Source of the DNA: Rhodococcus sp. 105337
GTDB taxonomy: Bacteria > Actinomycetota > Actinomycetes > Mycobacteriales > Mycobacteriaceae
DNA length: 64,000 nt
NCBI RefSeq assembly: GCF_012844225.1
Contig: NZ_JABAGQ010000006.1
Coordinates: 1 to 64,000 of the forward strand
Direction: 5' to 3'
In this document: one piece after another, positions 17,464 through 26,741 of the stretch
How positions within the stretch are numbered: the stretch's first letter is position 1
How the letters are laid out: every line of letters begins with the position of its first letter
Position numbers and translations under genes: made by a program
Notes under the pieces: generated by a model
What the model was told of the DNA's origin: nothing
Seen by the model: only the letters and a program-made list of their open reading frames with translations
Database searches by the model: none

Positions 17464-18475
17464 TCAGGACGGATCTGCTCCTCGTGTGAGAGCGTCGCGC
17501 ACGAAGTGTCCGAGGTGCCGGGCCGCAGCGGCCGCCTCGGGGACGAGCGGGTGGAATGCGTGCCACACGTGTACCTGTCCGGGCCAGATCTGCAGTTCGT
17601 GGGGCACTCCCGCCGCGGCGAGAGTCTCCCTCGAGGGCCTGCGTGTCGCCGGTGATCGCTTCGGTTTCCCCGCCCTGGACGAAAAACGGCGGCCAATGCG
17701 GCCCGGGAGTCGCGGCGAGCAGATCGAGGCGAGGATCGGCCGGGTCGCCGTCCGGGGCGTAGGCGCGCCGCGCACGGTCTGCGAACTTCACCGACAGGAA
17801 CGGATCACGCCGGGCCGCTTCACGTTCCCAGCCGGTGCGGAGCCACAGGTCCAGCCACGGAGAGACGAGTGCGACCCCGGCGGGCAGATCTGCGCCTTCC
17901 CGGTCGAGTTCGACGACGAGTCCGTAGGCGAGGTGGCCGCCGGCGGAATCTCCGGCGATCACGATGTCGCGGGCAGCGTAGCCACGTATCCGGAGGTGGT
18001 CGAACCCGGCGCGGACGTCGTCGGGCGCTGCCGGGAACGGTGCTTCCGGTGCGCGACGGTAATCGGGCAGGAATGCGGGGACTCCTGCGGCACGGGCGAT
18101 TCGGGCGGCGACGCCGATGTGCGACGCGGACGACCCCATCACGAAGCCTCCCCCGTGCAGGTAGTAGAGAACGTGCGGCGAGTCGCCGGTCCCGGGCGGG
18201 ACCACCCATCGGCCGGGGACCGGTCCGGTGCGGTCGCGCGCGACGCGTGTGCCCCGCGCGAGGTCGAGGCGACCGGCGACCGACAATCCGAGACGCAGAC
18301 CGCCGAGCGGCACCGGGCCGAGCGGGACGACGTCCGCGAGGATCCGGGCGCTCACGGCGAGGACGGCCGCGAGGGCCCGGCTACGGCGGCTCCCGCGCCC
18401 GGGAGGCACTACGGCGACGGTGGCGCGCCCCTCGTCGTCACGGCCGCTTACCGGCCCGACGGGCACACGGGTCAC
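17464..18475 (-). pseudogene. HSL-family alpha/beta hydrolase, frameshifted near the C-terminus
   Basis: The first ~280 codons encode a hormone-sensitive-lipase-type esterase with the oxyanion block LHGGGFVMG and nucleophile motif GDSAGGHLA. After GGETEAITGDTQAL the frame runs into unrelated sequence. The expected continuation, ETLAAAGVPHELQIWPG and then the catalytic-His segment VHVWHAF, is intact in another frame, ending at 17464. The break maps to the run of three G (minus strand) at 17628-17630, consistent with one extra base. It may be a real inactivation, a sequencing error or programmed slippage. The GTG start at 18475 overlaps the stop of the upstream oxygenase gene as GTGA. Confidence 0.82.
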
Positions 18476-19281
18476 GCCGGCGCCCCGTCCGCCGTGGCCG
18501 AACGTGCCCCGAACCGGCGACGCGCGTCGCGCAGGACGAGCGACGCGGGAAGGTGGCGCACCCGGAGCGGAAGCGCCCGGTACAGCGGCGCGGCGACCCG
18601 CATGGCGCGGTCGAACCTGCGCTGCTGAGGGTCCGTCCAGAGGAGGCCGTAGGCGTCGCGGATGCGGGCATCGAGAAGACCGACGGTGAGGAAGCGGGCG
18701 GGTGACATACCCGCGCGGATGTACCACGGCGCGTGCCCGCCGCGTAGCAGTGCGTGCGCGTAGGCACGGACGGTGTCGTCGACGACGAGATCTGCGACGA
18801 CGCTGTCCCAGTAGTCCTCGAATGCCGCGAGGTCGGCCGGCCACAACTCGGCCGGAACCTGGAGCGCGGTGCCGTAGACCGCGAACTCCCGGTACATCCG
18901 CTCGGCCTCCGAACGGTCGAGAGGCCCGAAGAAGCGTTCGTAGATGTCGCGGCCACCGCGGAACATGACCGCCGCGATCCACAACTGCAACTTCGGGTCG
19001 AAGGCGTTGTATCCCTCTGCCCGGACGGGCGCATGAGCACGGTTGACGAACCGGACCACCGCGCGCCGCTCCTCGTCGCTGCCGAACGCCACGAGGAAGA
19101 TGTACGCGCTCGTGTTCCGGAAACGAGCAATCGGGTCCGTGAGGGCCTTGCTGTGCTCGGCTACTCCGCGCCCGACCGGGGCAAGTGCAATCTCCGTGAG
19201 GAAGCGTCGAGGGGAACTGAGCAGGAACACTGCCTCACCTACCACGCCCTGCACCGTGGGGTCGGGCCGACGTCGCATCAT
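18472..19281 (-). CDS. MpaB/Lcp-type oxygenase domain protein (DUF2236)
   Basis: 269 aa from the first ATG at 19281. The sequence has the helical DUF2236 fold shared by rubber oxygenase Lcp and fungal MpaB: an N-terminal FLTEIALAPVGRGVAEHS region, a central RNTSAYIFLVAFG helix, and HAPVRAEGYNAFDP with the conserved histidine of this family. Characterised relatives bind haem b and oxidise isoprenoid or lipid chains; the substrate here is unknown. It is cotranscribed with the damaged HSL hydrolase, which suggests a lipid or steryl-ester catabolic pair. The promoter places the transcription start at the ATG. Confidence 0.8.
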   Translation of the reverse strand: MMRRRPDPTVQGVVGEAVFLLSSPRRFLTEIALAPVGRGVAEHSKALTDPIARFRNTSAYIFLVAFGSDEERRAVVRFVNRAHAPVRAEGYNAFDPKLQLWIAAVMFRGGRDIYERFFGPLDRSEAERMYREFAVYGTALQVPAELWPADLAAFEDYWDSVVADLVVDDTVRAYAHALLRGGHAPWYIRAGMSPARFLTVGLLDARIRDAYGLLWTDPQQRRFDRAMRVAAPLYRALPLRVRHLPASLVLRDARRRFGARSATADGAPA

Positions 19282-19288
19282 GGAGTGC

Positions 19289-19316
19289 AATGTATCCGCA
19301 GATCAAGCGGTGTCAA
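19289..19316 (-). promoter_or_regulatory. Sigma-A-type promoter giving a leaderless MpaB transcript
   Basis: On the minus strand there is a consensus -35 TTGACA (19316-19311), 16 nt of spacer, and -10 TACATT (19294-19289). Seven nt then separate the -10 from the first ATG, so transcription should begin on the A of that ATG. It is the best -35/-10 pair seen in the window. Confidence 0.75.
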
Positions 19317-19634
19317 GAGGAACGAGCCCGATGGCGATGCCTATGCGCCCGTGTCGCCGGTCGGTGGGAATGCCCGTTAACTTGCCGAGGGTTGACGCGT
19401 GTATCCGGCGGCACCACGTCAGTCGGCGTGTACGGGCACCGCGGGGAGCGAGAACACACTGCTCACAGGCGTGCGCCGGGGTGACCCGCATGCCGGCGCG
19501 AAATCGCAGGTATTAAGTTACTCACCGGTAATGACAATGTAGGCTTGTCCGCGAGGCCGGTCGCCGTCTGGCGATCGAGCACTCCTCGCCACGGCACGTG
19601 TCGGCGAGTAATCGCTCCATCAGGAGGAATCCGC
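19317..19634. other. Intergenic region upstream of fadA
   Basis: About 320 bp between the divergent oxygenase and fadA genes. No gene is seen. It holds the oxygenase promoter at one edge, a candidate fadA promoter/operator at 19517-19545, and a textbook AGGAGG ribosome site at 19622-19627. Confidence 0.6.
19517..19545 (+). promoter_or_regulatory. Candidate fadAB promoter with inverted repeat in the spacer
   Basis: The inverted repeat TTACTCACCGGTAA (19518-19531) lies just before a TAGGCT -10 candidate (19540-19545) and would overlap a weak -35. An operator in this place would block RNA polymerase. TTAC/GTAA arms are typical of TetR-family sites, so a fatty-acid-responsive repressor is a reasonable guess. 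No regulator gene is adjacent. Confidence 0.4.
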
Positions 19635-20855
19635 GTGGCTCCCACCACCTCAACACAACGCAACGTCGTCTTCGTCGACGGAATCCGGACTCCGTTCGGT
19701 AAGGCCGGCCCCAAGGGCATGTACGCCGAGACCCGTGCCGACGACCTCGTCGTGAAGGCGATCCGTGAACTGCTGCGCCGCAATCCGCAGCTCGACCCCT
19801 CCCGTGTCGACGAGGTCGCAGTCGCGGCCACCACACAGACCGGCGACCAGGGCCTGACCATCGGCCGGACATCCGCGATTCTCGCGGGCCTGCCGGAAAC
19901 CGTGCCCGGCTTCGCCATCGACCGCATGTGCGCAGGCGCCATGACGGCCGTGACCACCACGGCATCCGGGATCGGCTTCGGTCAGTACGACGTCGTCATC
20001 GCCGGTGGTGTCGAGCACATGGGCCGCCACCCGATGGGTGAGGGCGCCGACCCCAACCCGCGTTTCCTCGCCGACAAGCTGGTCGATCCGAGCGCGCTCG
20101 TCATGGGCAACACCGCCGAGAACCTGCACGACCGGTTCCCGAGCATCACCAAGGACCGCACCGACGCCTACGCGGTCAACAGCCAGAACAAGTACGACGC
20201 CGCCAAGAAGGCCGGCTGGATCGCCGACACGCTGGTTCCCGTCGCGACCCGCTCCGCCACCGGCTGGGGCCTCGCCACCGAGGACGAGCCGCCCCGCCCG
20301 GGCACCACGATCGAAGATCTCGCAAAGCTCAAGACGCCGTTCCGCCCCGCCGGCCGTATCACCGCGGGCAACGCAGCGGGTCTCAACGACGGCGCGACGG
20401 CCGCGATTCTCGCGGGCGAGGACACTGCGCGTGAGCTCGGTCTGCCCGTCGGCATGCGCATGGTCGGCTTCTCCTTCCAGGGCGTCGATCCCGCGGTCAT
20501 GGGCATCGGCCCCGTCCCGGCGACCGAGAAGCTGCTCGCCCGCACCGGCCTGAGCATCGAGGACATCGGTCTGTTCGAGATCAACGAGGCGTTCGCCGTG
20601 CAGGTGCTCGCGTTCCTCGAGCACTTCGGCATCGACGACGACGACCCGCGCGTCAACCAGTGGGGCGGTGCGATCGCGTGCGGCCACCCGCTCGCCTCGT
20701 CGGGCGTCCGCCTGATGACCCAGCTGTCGCACCAGTTCGCGCAGCATCCCGAGGTCCGCTACGGCCTGACGACCATGTGCATCGGTCTCGGCATGGGCGG
20801 CACCGTGATCTGGGAGAACCCGAACCACGCCGATTACGAATCCGGAGCCGCATAA
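19635..20855 (+). CDS. fadA: Acetyl-CoA acyltransferase (3-ketoacyl-CoA thiolase) FadA
   Basis: 406 aa thiolase. The acyl-accepting cysteine is in DRMCAGAM (about residue 99), NEAFAVQ carries the His of the N-x-H/E region, and GGAIACGHPLASSG and CIGLGMGG are the two C-terminal active-site blocks. It cleaves 3-ketoacyl-CoA to acetyl-CoA and a chain shortened by two carbons. The GTG start at 19635 has AGGAGG seven nt upstream. The fadB ATG begins three bases after the fadA stop codon begins to close the frame (two-base gap), so they form one operon for the multienzyme beta-oxidation complex. Confidence 0.95.
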   Translation: MAPTTSTQRNVVFVDGIRTPFGKAGPKGMYAETRADDLVVKAIRELLRRNPQLDPSRVDEVAVAATTQTGDQGLTIGRTSAILAGLPETVPGFAIDRMCAGAMTAVTTTASGIGFGQYDVVIAGGVEHMGRHPMGEGADPNPRFLADKLVDPSALVMGNTAENLHDRFPSITKDRTDAYAVNSQNKYDAAKKAGWIADTLVPVATRSATGWGLATEDEPPRPGTTIEDLAKLKTPFRPAGRITAGNAAGLNDGATAAILAGEDTARELGLPVGMRMVGFSFQGVDPAVMGIGPVPATEKLLARTGLSIEDIGLFEINEAFAVQVLAFLEHFGIDDDDPRVNQWGGAIACGHPLASSGVRLMTQLSHQFAQHPEVRYGLTTMCIGLGMGGTVIWENPNHADYESGAA

Positions 20856-20857
20856 CC

Positions 20858-22999
20858 ATGACATCGGACACCGCACACGGGGCGACCGACGCGACGGGGA
20901 TCGCGTCCGCGTTCGCCGACGAGGTCGTCACCCACGCGTACACCAAGCTGCTTTCCGTCCCCGGCATCGAGGGCCCGGTAGCCCTGATCACGCTGGACAA
21001 CGGCTTCGACCACACCAAGCCGAACTCGTTCGGTCCCGCGGGACTGCTCGCCTTCGACAAGGCGCTGGACGAGGCGTTCGCCGCCAACCCGGCCGCGATC
21101 GCCGTCACCGGCAAGCCGTTCATCTTCGCAGCGGGCGCCGATCTCAAGGGCGTTCCCGCCGTCACGCGCCGTGAACAGGGCGTGGAGCTCGGAACCCTGG
21201 GACACAACGTGTTCCGCCGTCTGCGCGACACGACGATCCCGACCTTCGCCTTCGTCAACGGTCTGGCGCTCGGCGGCGGACTCGAGGTCGGACTGCACAC
21301 GCACTACCGCACGGTCGCCGACAACGTTCCGGCGCTCGGCCTGCCCGAGACGATGCTCGGCCTGGTCCCCGGTTGGGGTGGCACACAGCTTCTCCCGAAC
21401 ATCGTCGGCCCCGACAACGCGGTCACCCTGATTCTCGAGAATCCGCTGAACAACGGCCGCACCATCAAGGCCAAGCAGGCCGAGGCGCTCGGTTACGCCG
21501 ACGTCGTGCTGGCATCGGCCGATTTCCTCGAGCAGTCGCTCGCGTGGGCGTCGAAGGTGCTCGCGGGCGAGATCGTGCCGGCGCGTCCGGAGATCGACCG
21601 CGGGGCCGGCTGGGATGCCGCCATGGCACGCGCCAAGGCCCTCGTCGCCGGAAAGACCCGCGGCTTCTCCCCCGCCGCCGAGCGTGCGATCGAGCTCCTC
21701 GAACTCGCCCGCACCACCGACATCTCCGATCCCGAGTCGCTGAGCAAGGGCTTCGACGCCGAGACCGAGGCGCTCGCCGACCTGCTGATGTCCGACGAAC
21801 TGCGTGCGGGTCTGTACGCATTCGATCTGGTCAACAAGCGCGCCAAGCGCCCCGCCGGCGCTCCGGACAAGTCCCTCGCCCGCAAGATCAGCGGCGTCGG
21901 CATCGTGGGCGCGGGCCTGATGGCCAGCCAGCTCGCGTTGCTGTTCGTCCGTCAGCTCAAGGTGCCGGTGATCCTGACCGACATCGACCAGGATCGCATC
22001 GACAAGGGTGTCGGCTACGTCCACACCGAGATCGACAAGCTGCAGGGCAAGGGCCGGTTGTCGCCCGACGCCGCGAACCGCCTCAAGGCGCTCGTCACCG
22101 GTTCGCTCGACAAGGCCGCGTTCGCGAAGACCGACTTCGTGATCGAAGCCGTGTTCGAGAACATGGACGTCAAGAAGCAGGTGTTCGGCGAGCTCGAGCA
22201 GCACGTCACGCCCGAGACGATCCTCGCCACGAACACCTCGTCGCTGTCGATCACCGAGATGGCGTCGGGCCTGCAGCATCCCGAGCGGGTCGTGGGATTC
22301 CACTTCTTCAACCCGGTCGCCGTGCTGCCGCTGCTCGAGGTCATCCGGGGCGAGAAGACCGACGACGCCACGCTGGCAACGGCATTCGCGACGGCCAAGT
22401 CCCTGAAGAAGTCCGCCGTGCTGTGCGGCGACAAGCCCGGCTTCGTCTTCAACCGCCTGGTCACCCGCACCCTCGGTGAGGTCATGACCGCTGTGGACGA
22501 AGGCACCCCGTTCGAGGTGGCGGACAACGCCGTCGGCGCGCTCGGCATGCCGATGTCGCCGTTCACGTTGCTCGCGCTGGTCGGGCCCGCCGTCGCCCTG
22601 CACACCGGGGAGACCCTGCAGGCCGCGTACCCCGACCGCTTCGTGTCGTCGCCCGGTCTCGAGGCGCTGGTGGAGGCCCGTAAGCCCGGCGTGTGGTCGT
22701 ACGCCGACGGGCAGCAGGTCGTCGATCCCGAGGTCGCCGCACTGTGGCCTCAGGGTGACTCCCCGTCCACCGCGGAGGAGGTGCTCGAGCGCACCCGCCG
22801 GGCATTCGCAGAGGAGATCGCGATCATGCTCGACGAAGGTGTCGTCGCAGCACCCGAGGACATCGACCTGTGCCTGATCCTCGGCGGCGGCTTCGCGTTC
22901 TGGAACGGCGGCATCACGCCGTACCTGGATCGCACCGGAACGTCGGAGGCCGTCAACGGCAAGCGTTTCCTGGCCCCGGGCGTCGCCGACGTCGCGTAG
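20858..22999 (+). CDS. fadB: FadB: enoyl-CoA hydratase / 3-hydroxyacyl-CoA dehydrogenase
   Basis: 713 aa fusion. The N-terminal crotonase half (about 1-320) has AAGADLKG for the oxyanion hole and LPETMLGLVPGWGG with the catalytic glutamate. The dehydrogenase half starts with the NAD motif GVGIVGAGLMASQLA (about 346) and has the catalytic-His block VGFHFFNPVAV. A C-terminal domain with GFVFNRL follows. It hydrates trans-2-enoyl-CoA and oxidises the product to 3-ketoacyl-CoA for FadA. The gene has strongly biased, high-expression-like codon use. Confidence 0.95.
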   Translation: MTSDTAHGATDATGIASAFADEVVTHAYTKLLSVPGIEGPVALITLDNGFDHTKPNSFGPAGLLAFDKALDEAFAANPAAIAVTGKPFIFAAGADLKGVPAVTRREQGVELGTLGHNVFRRLRDTTIPTFAFVNGLALGGGLEVGLHTHYRTVADNVPALGLPETMLGLVPGWGGTQLLPNIVGPDNAVTLILENPLNNGRTIKAKQAEALGYADVVLASADFLEQSLAWASKVLAGEIVPARPEIDRGAGWDAAMARAKALVAGKTRGFSPAAERAIELLELARTTDISDPESLSKGFDAETEALADLLMSDELRAGLYAFDLVNKRAKRPAGAPDKSLARKISGVGIVGAGLMASQLALLFVRQLKVPVILTDIDQDRIDKGVGYVHTEIDKLQGKGRLSPDAANRLKALVTGSLDKAAFAKTDFVIEAVFENMDVKKQVFGELEQHVTPETILATNTSSLSITEMASGLQHPERVVGFHFFNPVAVLPLLEVIRGEKTDDATLATAFATAKSLKKSAVLCGDKPGFVFNRLVTRTLGEVMTAVDEGTPFEVADNAVGALGMPMSPFTLLALVGPAVALHTGETLQAAYPDRFVSSPGLEALVEARKPGVWSYADGQQVVDPEVAALWPQGDSPSTAEEVLERTRRAFAEEIAIMLDEGVVAAPEDIDLCLILGGGFAFWNGGITPYLDRTGTSEAVNGKRFLAPGVADVA

Positions 23000-23023
23000 C
23001 ACCGGTTGCGCTCGGCGCACCTG

Positions 23024-23066
23024 AAAAGAAGGCGTGTCGCCCCCCTGGGGCGGCACGCCTTTCTTC
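23024..23066 (+). terminator. Terminator of the fadAB operon
   Basis: A long imperfect hairpin. The arms 23024-23043 and 23047-23066 pair with a single mismatch around a short CCTG-type loop, 25 nt after the fadB stop. The left arm starts with A-rich and the right arm ends with T-rich sequence, so it may work in both directions. Confidence 0.8.
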
Positions 23067-23181
23067 GTGTGAAGATCGTCCCCCGCAACCTGCCGCGGCG
23101 TAGTGTCCCCGATGAGCAATTGCCGTAGCTTTCCGACCGAGCAGCGCCCCCGGGTGGTGCACGACGTCAGCAGGAGCTTTC

Positions 23182-24579
23182 ATGACGCAACCGTCGTCCG
23201 CACACGCTGCCAAGGTCATCGCGGTTACCGTCGCCGCTGCAGTGGGCGGATTCCTGTTCGGGTTCGACAGCTCCGTCATCAACGGCGCTGTGGACTCGAT
23301 CGAGCAGAATTTCGCGCTCAGTTCGTTCGTCACCGGGTTCGCGGTCGCGATCGCGCTGCTCGGCTGCGCGGTAGGTGCCTGGTTCGCGGGCAGGCTCGCC
23401 GATCGCTGGGGCCGCAAGCGAGTCATGGTGCTCGGCTCGATCCTGTTCCTGGTCTCGTCGACCGGTTCCGGCCTCGCGTTCAGCGTCCCCGACCTCATGC
23501 TCTGGCGGGTTCTGGGCGGACTGGGCATCGGCATCGCGTCGGTCATCGCGCCGACCTACATCTCCGAGATCGCACCGGCCCGGTACCGCGGCGGTCTCGC
23601 CTCGCTGCAGCAACTCGCCATCACCCTCGGCATCTTCGCGGCCCTGCTGTCCGACGCGGTGTTGCAGAACGCCGCAGGCGGTGCGTCGAACGACCTGTGG
23701 TGGGGACTCGAGGCCTGGCGGTGGATGTTCCTCGTCGGAGTCGTCCCCGCTGCGGTCTACGGCATACTCGCGGTGCTGATCCCCGAGTCGCCGCGATACC
23801 TGGTGGGGCAGGATCTCGACGAGGAAGCCGCCGAGGTCCTCGCCAACGTGACCGGTGAACTGGAACCGGAAGAACGGGTACGCGAGATCCGGCTGACACT
23901 GCGGCGCGATACGAAGGCGTCGTTCGGAGATATCCGGGGCCCGGTCTTCGGGTTGCAATCGATCGTCTGGGTCGGCATCACGATGGCGATCTTCCAGCAG
24001 TTCGTCGGCATCAACGCGATCTTCTACTACTCGACGACACTGTGGCAGTCGGTGGGGTTCACCGAGAACGAGTCGTTCACGACCTCGGTGATCACCGCCC
24101 TGATCAACGTGGTGATGACCTTCGTGGCGATCCTGTTCGTGGACAAGATCGGCCGGCGACCGCTGCTGATGACCGGTTCCCTCGGGATGTTCGTCAGCCT
24201 GTTGCTGGCCGCGATCGCGTTCTCCCAAGCCGAGGGCGGAGGGGACGACGTGTCGCTGCCGGCACCGTGGGGCGCCGTGGCACTCGTCGGCGCGAACGCT
24301 TTCGTCATCTTCTTCGCCGCGACGTGGGGCCCCATCATGTGGGTCATGCTGGGCGAGATGTTCCCGAACCGTATGCGGGCAGTCGCGCTCGGTATCAGTA
24401 CGGCCGCGAACTGGATCGCGAATTTCACCGTGACCCTGGCCTTCCCGCCGTTGACATCGGCGGTGGGCCTGTGGTTCCTCTACGGATTGTTCGCGTTCTT
24501 CGCGTTGCTGTCGTTCTTCTTCGTCAAGACGAAGATCCGGGAGACCAAGGGAATGGAACTCGAGGACATGCAGACCTGA
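23182..24579 (+). CDS. MFS sugar porter (glucose/galactose type)
   Basis: 465 aa with twelve predicted membrane helices. Sugar-porter signatures are present: DRWGRKRVM after helix 2, RVLGGLGIGIASVIAPTYISEIAP, PESPRYL at the end of helix 6, QQFVGINAIFYYS in helix 7, and DKIGRRPLL. Members import hexoses or pentoses with H+ at the cytoplasmic membrane; the exact sugar is not readable. AGGAG lies about 6 nt before the ATG. It seems monocistronic between the fadAB terminator and a short hairpin that overlaps its stop codon. Confidence 0.92.
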   Translation: MTQPSSAHAAKVIAVTVAAAVGGFLFGFDSSVINGAVDSIEQNFALSSFVTGFAVAIALLGCAVGAWFAGRLADRWGRKRVMVLGSILFLVSSTGSGLAFSVPDLMLWRVLGGLGIGIASVIAPTYISEIAPARYRGGLASLQQLAITLGIFAALLSDAVLQNAAGGASNDLWWGLEAWRWMFLVGVVPAAVYGILAVLIPESPRYLVGQDLDEEAAEVLANVTGELEPEERVREIRLTLRRDTKASFGDIRGPVFGLQSIVWVGITMAIFQQFVGINAIFYYSTTLWQSVGFTENESFTTSVITALINVVMTFVAILFVDKIGRRPLLMTGSLGMFVSLLLAAIAFSQAEGGGDDVSLPAPWGAVALVGANAFVIFFAATWGPIMWVMLGEMFPNRMRAVALGISTAANWIANFTVTLAFPPLTSAVGLWFLYGLFAFFALLSFFFVKTKIRETKGMELEDMQT

Positions 24580-24594
24580 TCCCCGGCGGGGATC
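24578..24594. terminator. Short bidirectional hairpin between sugar porter and dxs
   Basis: A perfect 7-bp palindrome with a 3-nt loop that overlaps the stop codons of both convergent genes. It is short, so termination efficiency is doubtful. Confidence 0.5.
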
Positions 24595-26584
24595 AGCCGA
24601 CCTCCCGCTCGAGTTCCGCGTCCGTACCCTTCGGGGCTACACCGGTGCCGTTTCCGGCCGACGCGCTGCCGTGTGCGGCCGCCTTCGGAGACGCGACGGT
24701 GTGCGGGGTAGCAGTCCATCCCGTCACACGGCGTACGACGTCCTCGACGGTGAGCCCGAGTTCCTGATGGATCTCGGAGCGCGACGCGTGATCGAGGAAC
24801 CGCTGCGGCACCCCGAGGGCGCGCAGGGGTACGTCGATGTCGCGGTCGCGGAGCGCAGCGGCCACCGCCGACCCCACACCGCCGTGTGTACCGCTGTCCT
24901 CGATCGTCACGACGAGCCGGAATGCGCGCGCCAGTTCGGTGATCGATTCGGGGACGGGGAGCACCCACCGCGGATCGACGACCGCGACGCTGATCCCCTG
25001 CTCCGCGAGAACCTCGGCGGCGTCGAGTGCGAGTCGCACGAATGCACCCACCGCGACGACGAGCACGTCGCCGGAGCGTTCCTCGGGCATCCGCAGCACG
25101 TCGACGATTCCGTCGATGCGTTCGACGGCCGGGATGTCTTTCCCGACCGAGCCTTTCGGAAAGCGCAGCACGGTGGGGCCGTCGGAGACGTCGAGTGCTT
25201 CGGCAAGCTCTTCTCTCAAGGTCGCCGCGTCGCGCGGCGCAGCCACGCGAATGCCGGGGACGATGCCCAGGAGGGAGAAGTCCCACATCCCGTTGTGGCT
25301 CGCGCCGTCCGAGCCGGTCACGCCCGCTCGGTCGAGCACCATCGTGACGGGCTGCTTCAGCAACGCGACATCCATGAGCAACTGGTCGAAGGCGCGGTTG
25401 AGGAACGTCGAATACACCGCGACGACGGGATGCAGGCCACCGAGCGCGAGGCCGGCGGCGGACGTCACGGCGTGTTGCTCGGCGATACCGACGTCGAAGG
25501 TGCGGTCGGGGAACCGCTCGGCGAATTTCGAGAGTCCGGTCGGGCCGGGCATCGCCGCGGTGATGGCGACGACCTCGTTGCGTCCTTCCGCCTGGGCGAT
25601 GAGTTCCTCGGAGAACACCGACGTCCAGTCGGGTGAGGACGACGACGATGTGGCCACACCGGTGCGCGGGTCCATGATTCCGGTCGCGTGCATCAGATCG
25701 GCCAGATGATTCTCGGCCGGTGCGTATCCGGCACCCTTGCGGGTCACGGCATGGACGATCACGGGGCCGCCGTAAGCCTTGGCGCGACGCAGAGCCGCCT
25801 CCATGGCCGGCTCGTCGTGGCCGTCGACCGGTCCGAGGTACTTGATCCCGAGATCGGTGAACAGCACCTGCGGGCTGACCGCGTCTTTGACGCCGGCTTT
25901 CATGCCGTGGAGCACCGAGTACGCCGTCGGACCGACCACCGGAAGCCGCTTGACGATCCGGCGGCTGTTGTCGAGGGCACGTTCGTATCCGGGCTTGAGG
26001 CGCAGCACCGCGAGATGGTCGGCGAGTCCGCCGATCGTCGGTGCGTAGGAACGGCCGTTGTCGTTGACGACGATCACCAGCGATCGGTCGGCACCGGCGG
26101 CGATGTTGTTCAGCGCTTCCCAGCACATTCCGCCGGTGAGCGCTCCGTCGCCGACGACCGCGACGACCGTGCGGTCGGGTTCCTCGGTCAGCGCGAAAGC
26201 TTTGGCGAGGCCGTCGGCGTACGACAGCGCCGCCGACGCATGCGACGACTCGATCCAGTCGTGCTCGCTCTCGGACCGGGACGGGTAGCCGGACAACCCC
26301 CCGCGCTGGCGCAGGGTGTCGAACCGATCTCTGCGTCCGGTGAGGATCTTGTGGACGTAGGCCTGGTGGCCCGTGTCGAAGAGGATCGGGTCGCGCGGCG
26401 AGTCGAAGACCCGATGCAACGCGATGGTCAGTTCCACGACGCCGAGATTGGGCCCGAGGTGTCCCCCGGTCGCAGCCACCTTCTCGACCAGAAAATTGCG
26501 GATTTCCCCGGCGAGCTGCGTGATCTCGGTGGGGGTCAACCGACGAAGATCGTCGGGGGACTGTATGCGGGACAAGACACCCAC
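24593..26584 (-). CDS. dxs: 1-deoxy-D-xylulose-5-phosphate synthase
   Basis: 663 aa. Thiamine-diphosphate binding is shown by [17 protein letters not shown] (about 145-161). [18 protein letters not shown] is the N-terminal signature and [10 protein letters not shown] holds the catalytic glutamate of the pyrimidine domain. It condenses pyruvate and glyceraldehyde-3-phosphate, the first step of the MEP isoprenoid pathway that feeds menaquinone and decaprenyl phosphate. The GTG start at 26584 has GGGAG upstream; the longer open frame has no family similarity. The C-terminus has a variable Ala/Gly-rich tail longer than in M. tuberculosis Dxs1. Confidence 0.96.
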   Translation of the reverse strand: MGVLSRIQSPDDLRRLTPTEITQLAGEIRNFLVEKVAATGGHLGPNLGVVELTIALHRVFDSPRDPILFDTGHQAYVHKILTGRRDRFDTLRQRGGLSGYPSRSESEHDWIESSHASAALSYADGLAKAFALTEEPDRTVVAVVGDGALTGGMCWEALNNIAAGADRSLVIVVNDNGRSYAPTIGGLADHLAVLRLKPGYERALDNSRRIVKRLPVVGPTAYSVLHGMKAGVKDAVSPQVLFTDLGIKYLGPVDGHDEPAMEAALRRAKAYGGPVIVHAVTRKGAGYAPAENHLADLMHATGIMDPRTGVATSSSSSPDWTSVFSEELIAQAEGRNEVVAITAAMPGPTGLSKFAERFPDRTFDVGIAEQHAVTSAAGLALGGLHPVVAVYSTFLNRAFDQLLMDVALLKQPVTMVLDRAGVTGSDGASHNGMWDFSLLGIVPGIRVAAPRDAATLREELAEALDVSDGPTVLRFPKGSVGKDIPAVERIDGIVDVLRMPEERSGDVLVVAVGAFVRLALDAAEVLAEQGISVAVVDPRWVLPVPESITELARAFRLVVTIEDSGTHGGVGSAVAAALRDRDIDVPLRALGVPQRFLDHASRSEIHQELGLTVEDVVRRVTGWTATPHTVASPKAAAHGSASAGNGTGVAPKGTDAELEREVG

Positions 26585-26741
26585 CTGGAGAAGCTCCCTC
26601 CGGCTCGGGATTCGCGCGTGGCCGCGCGAGCAAGTGATCACCAGTCTACGGAGCGATTGCAACAAGGGGGTGAGCGCACTCCGCAGAGACGGCGCCCGAT
26701 ATCGTGATGCACACGACATCGGGCCCCGTCCGCAACGTGCG

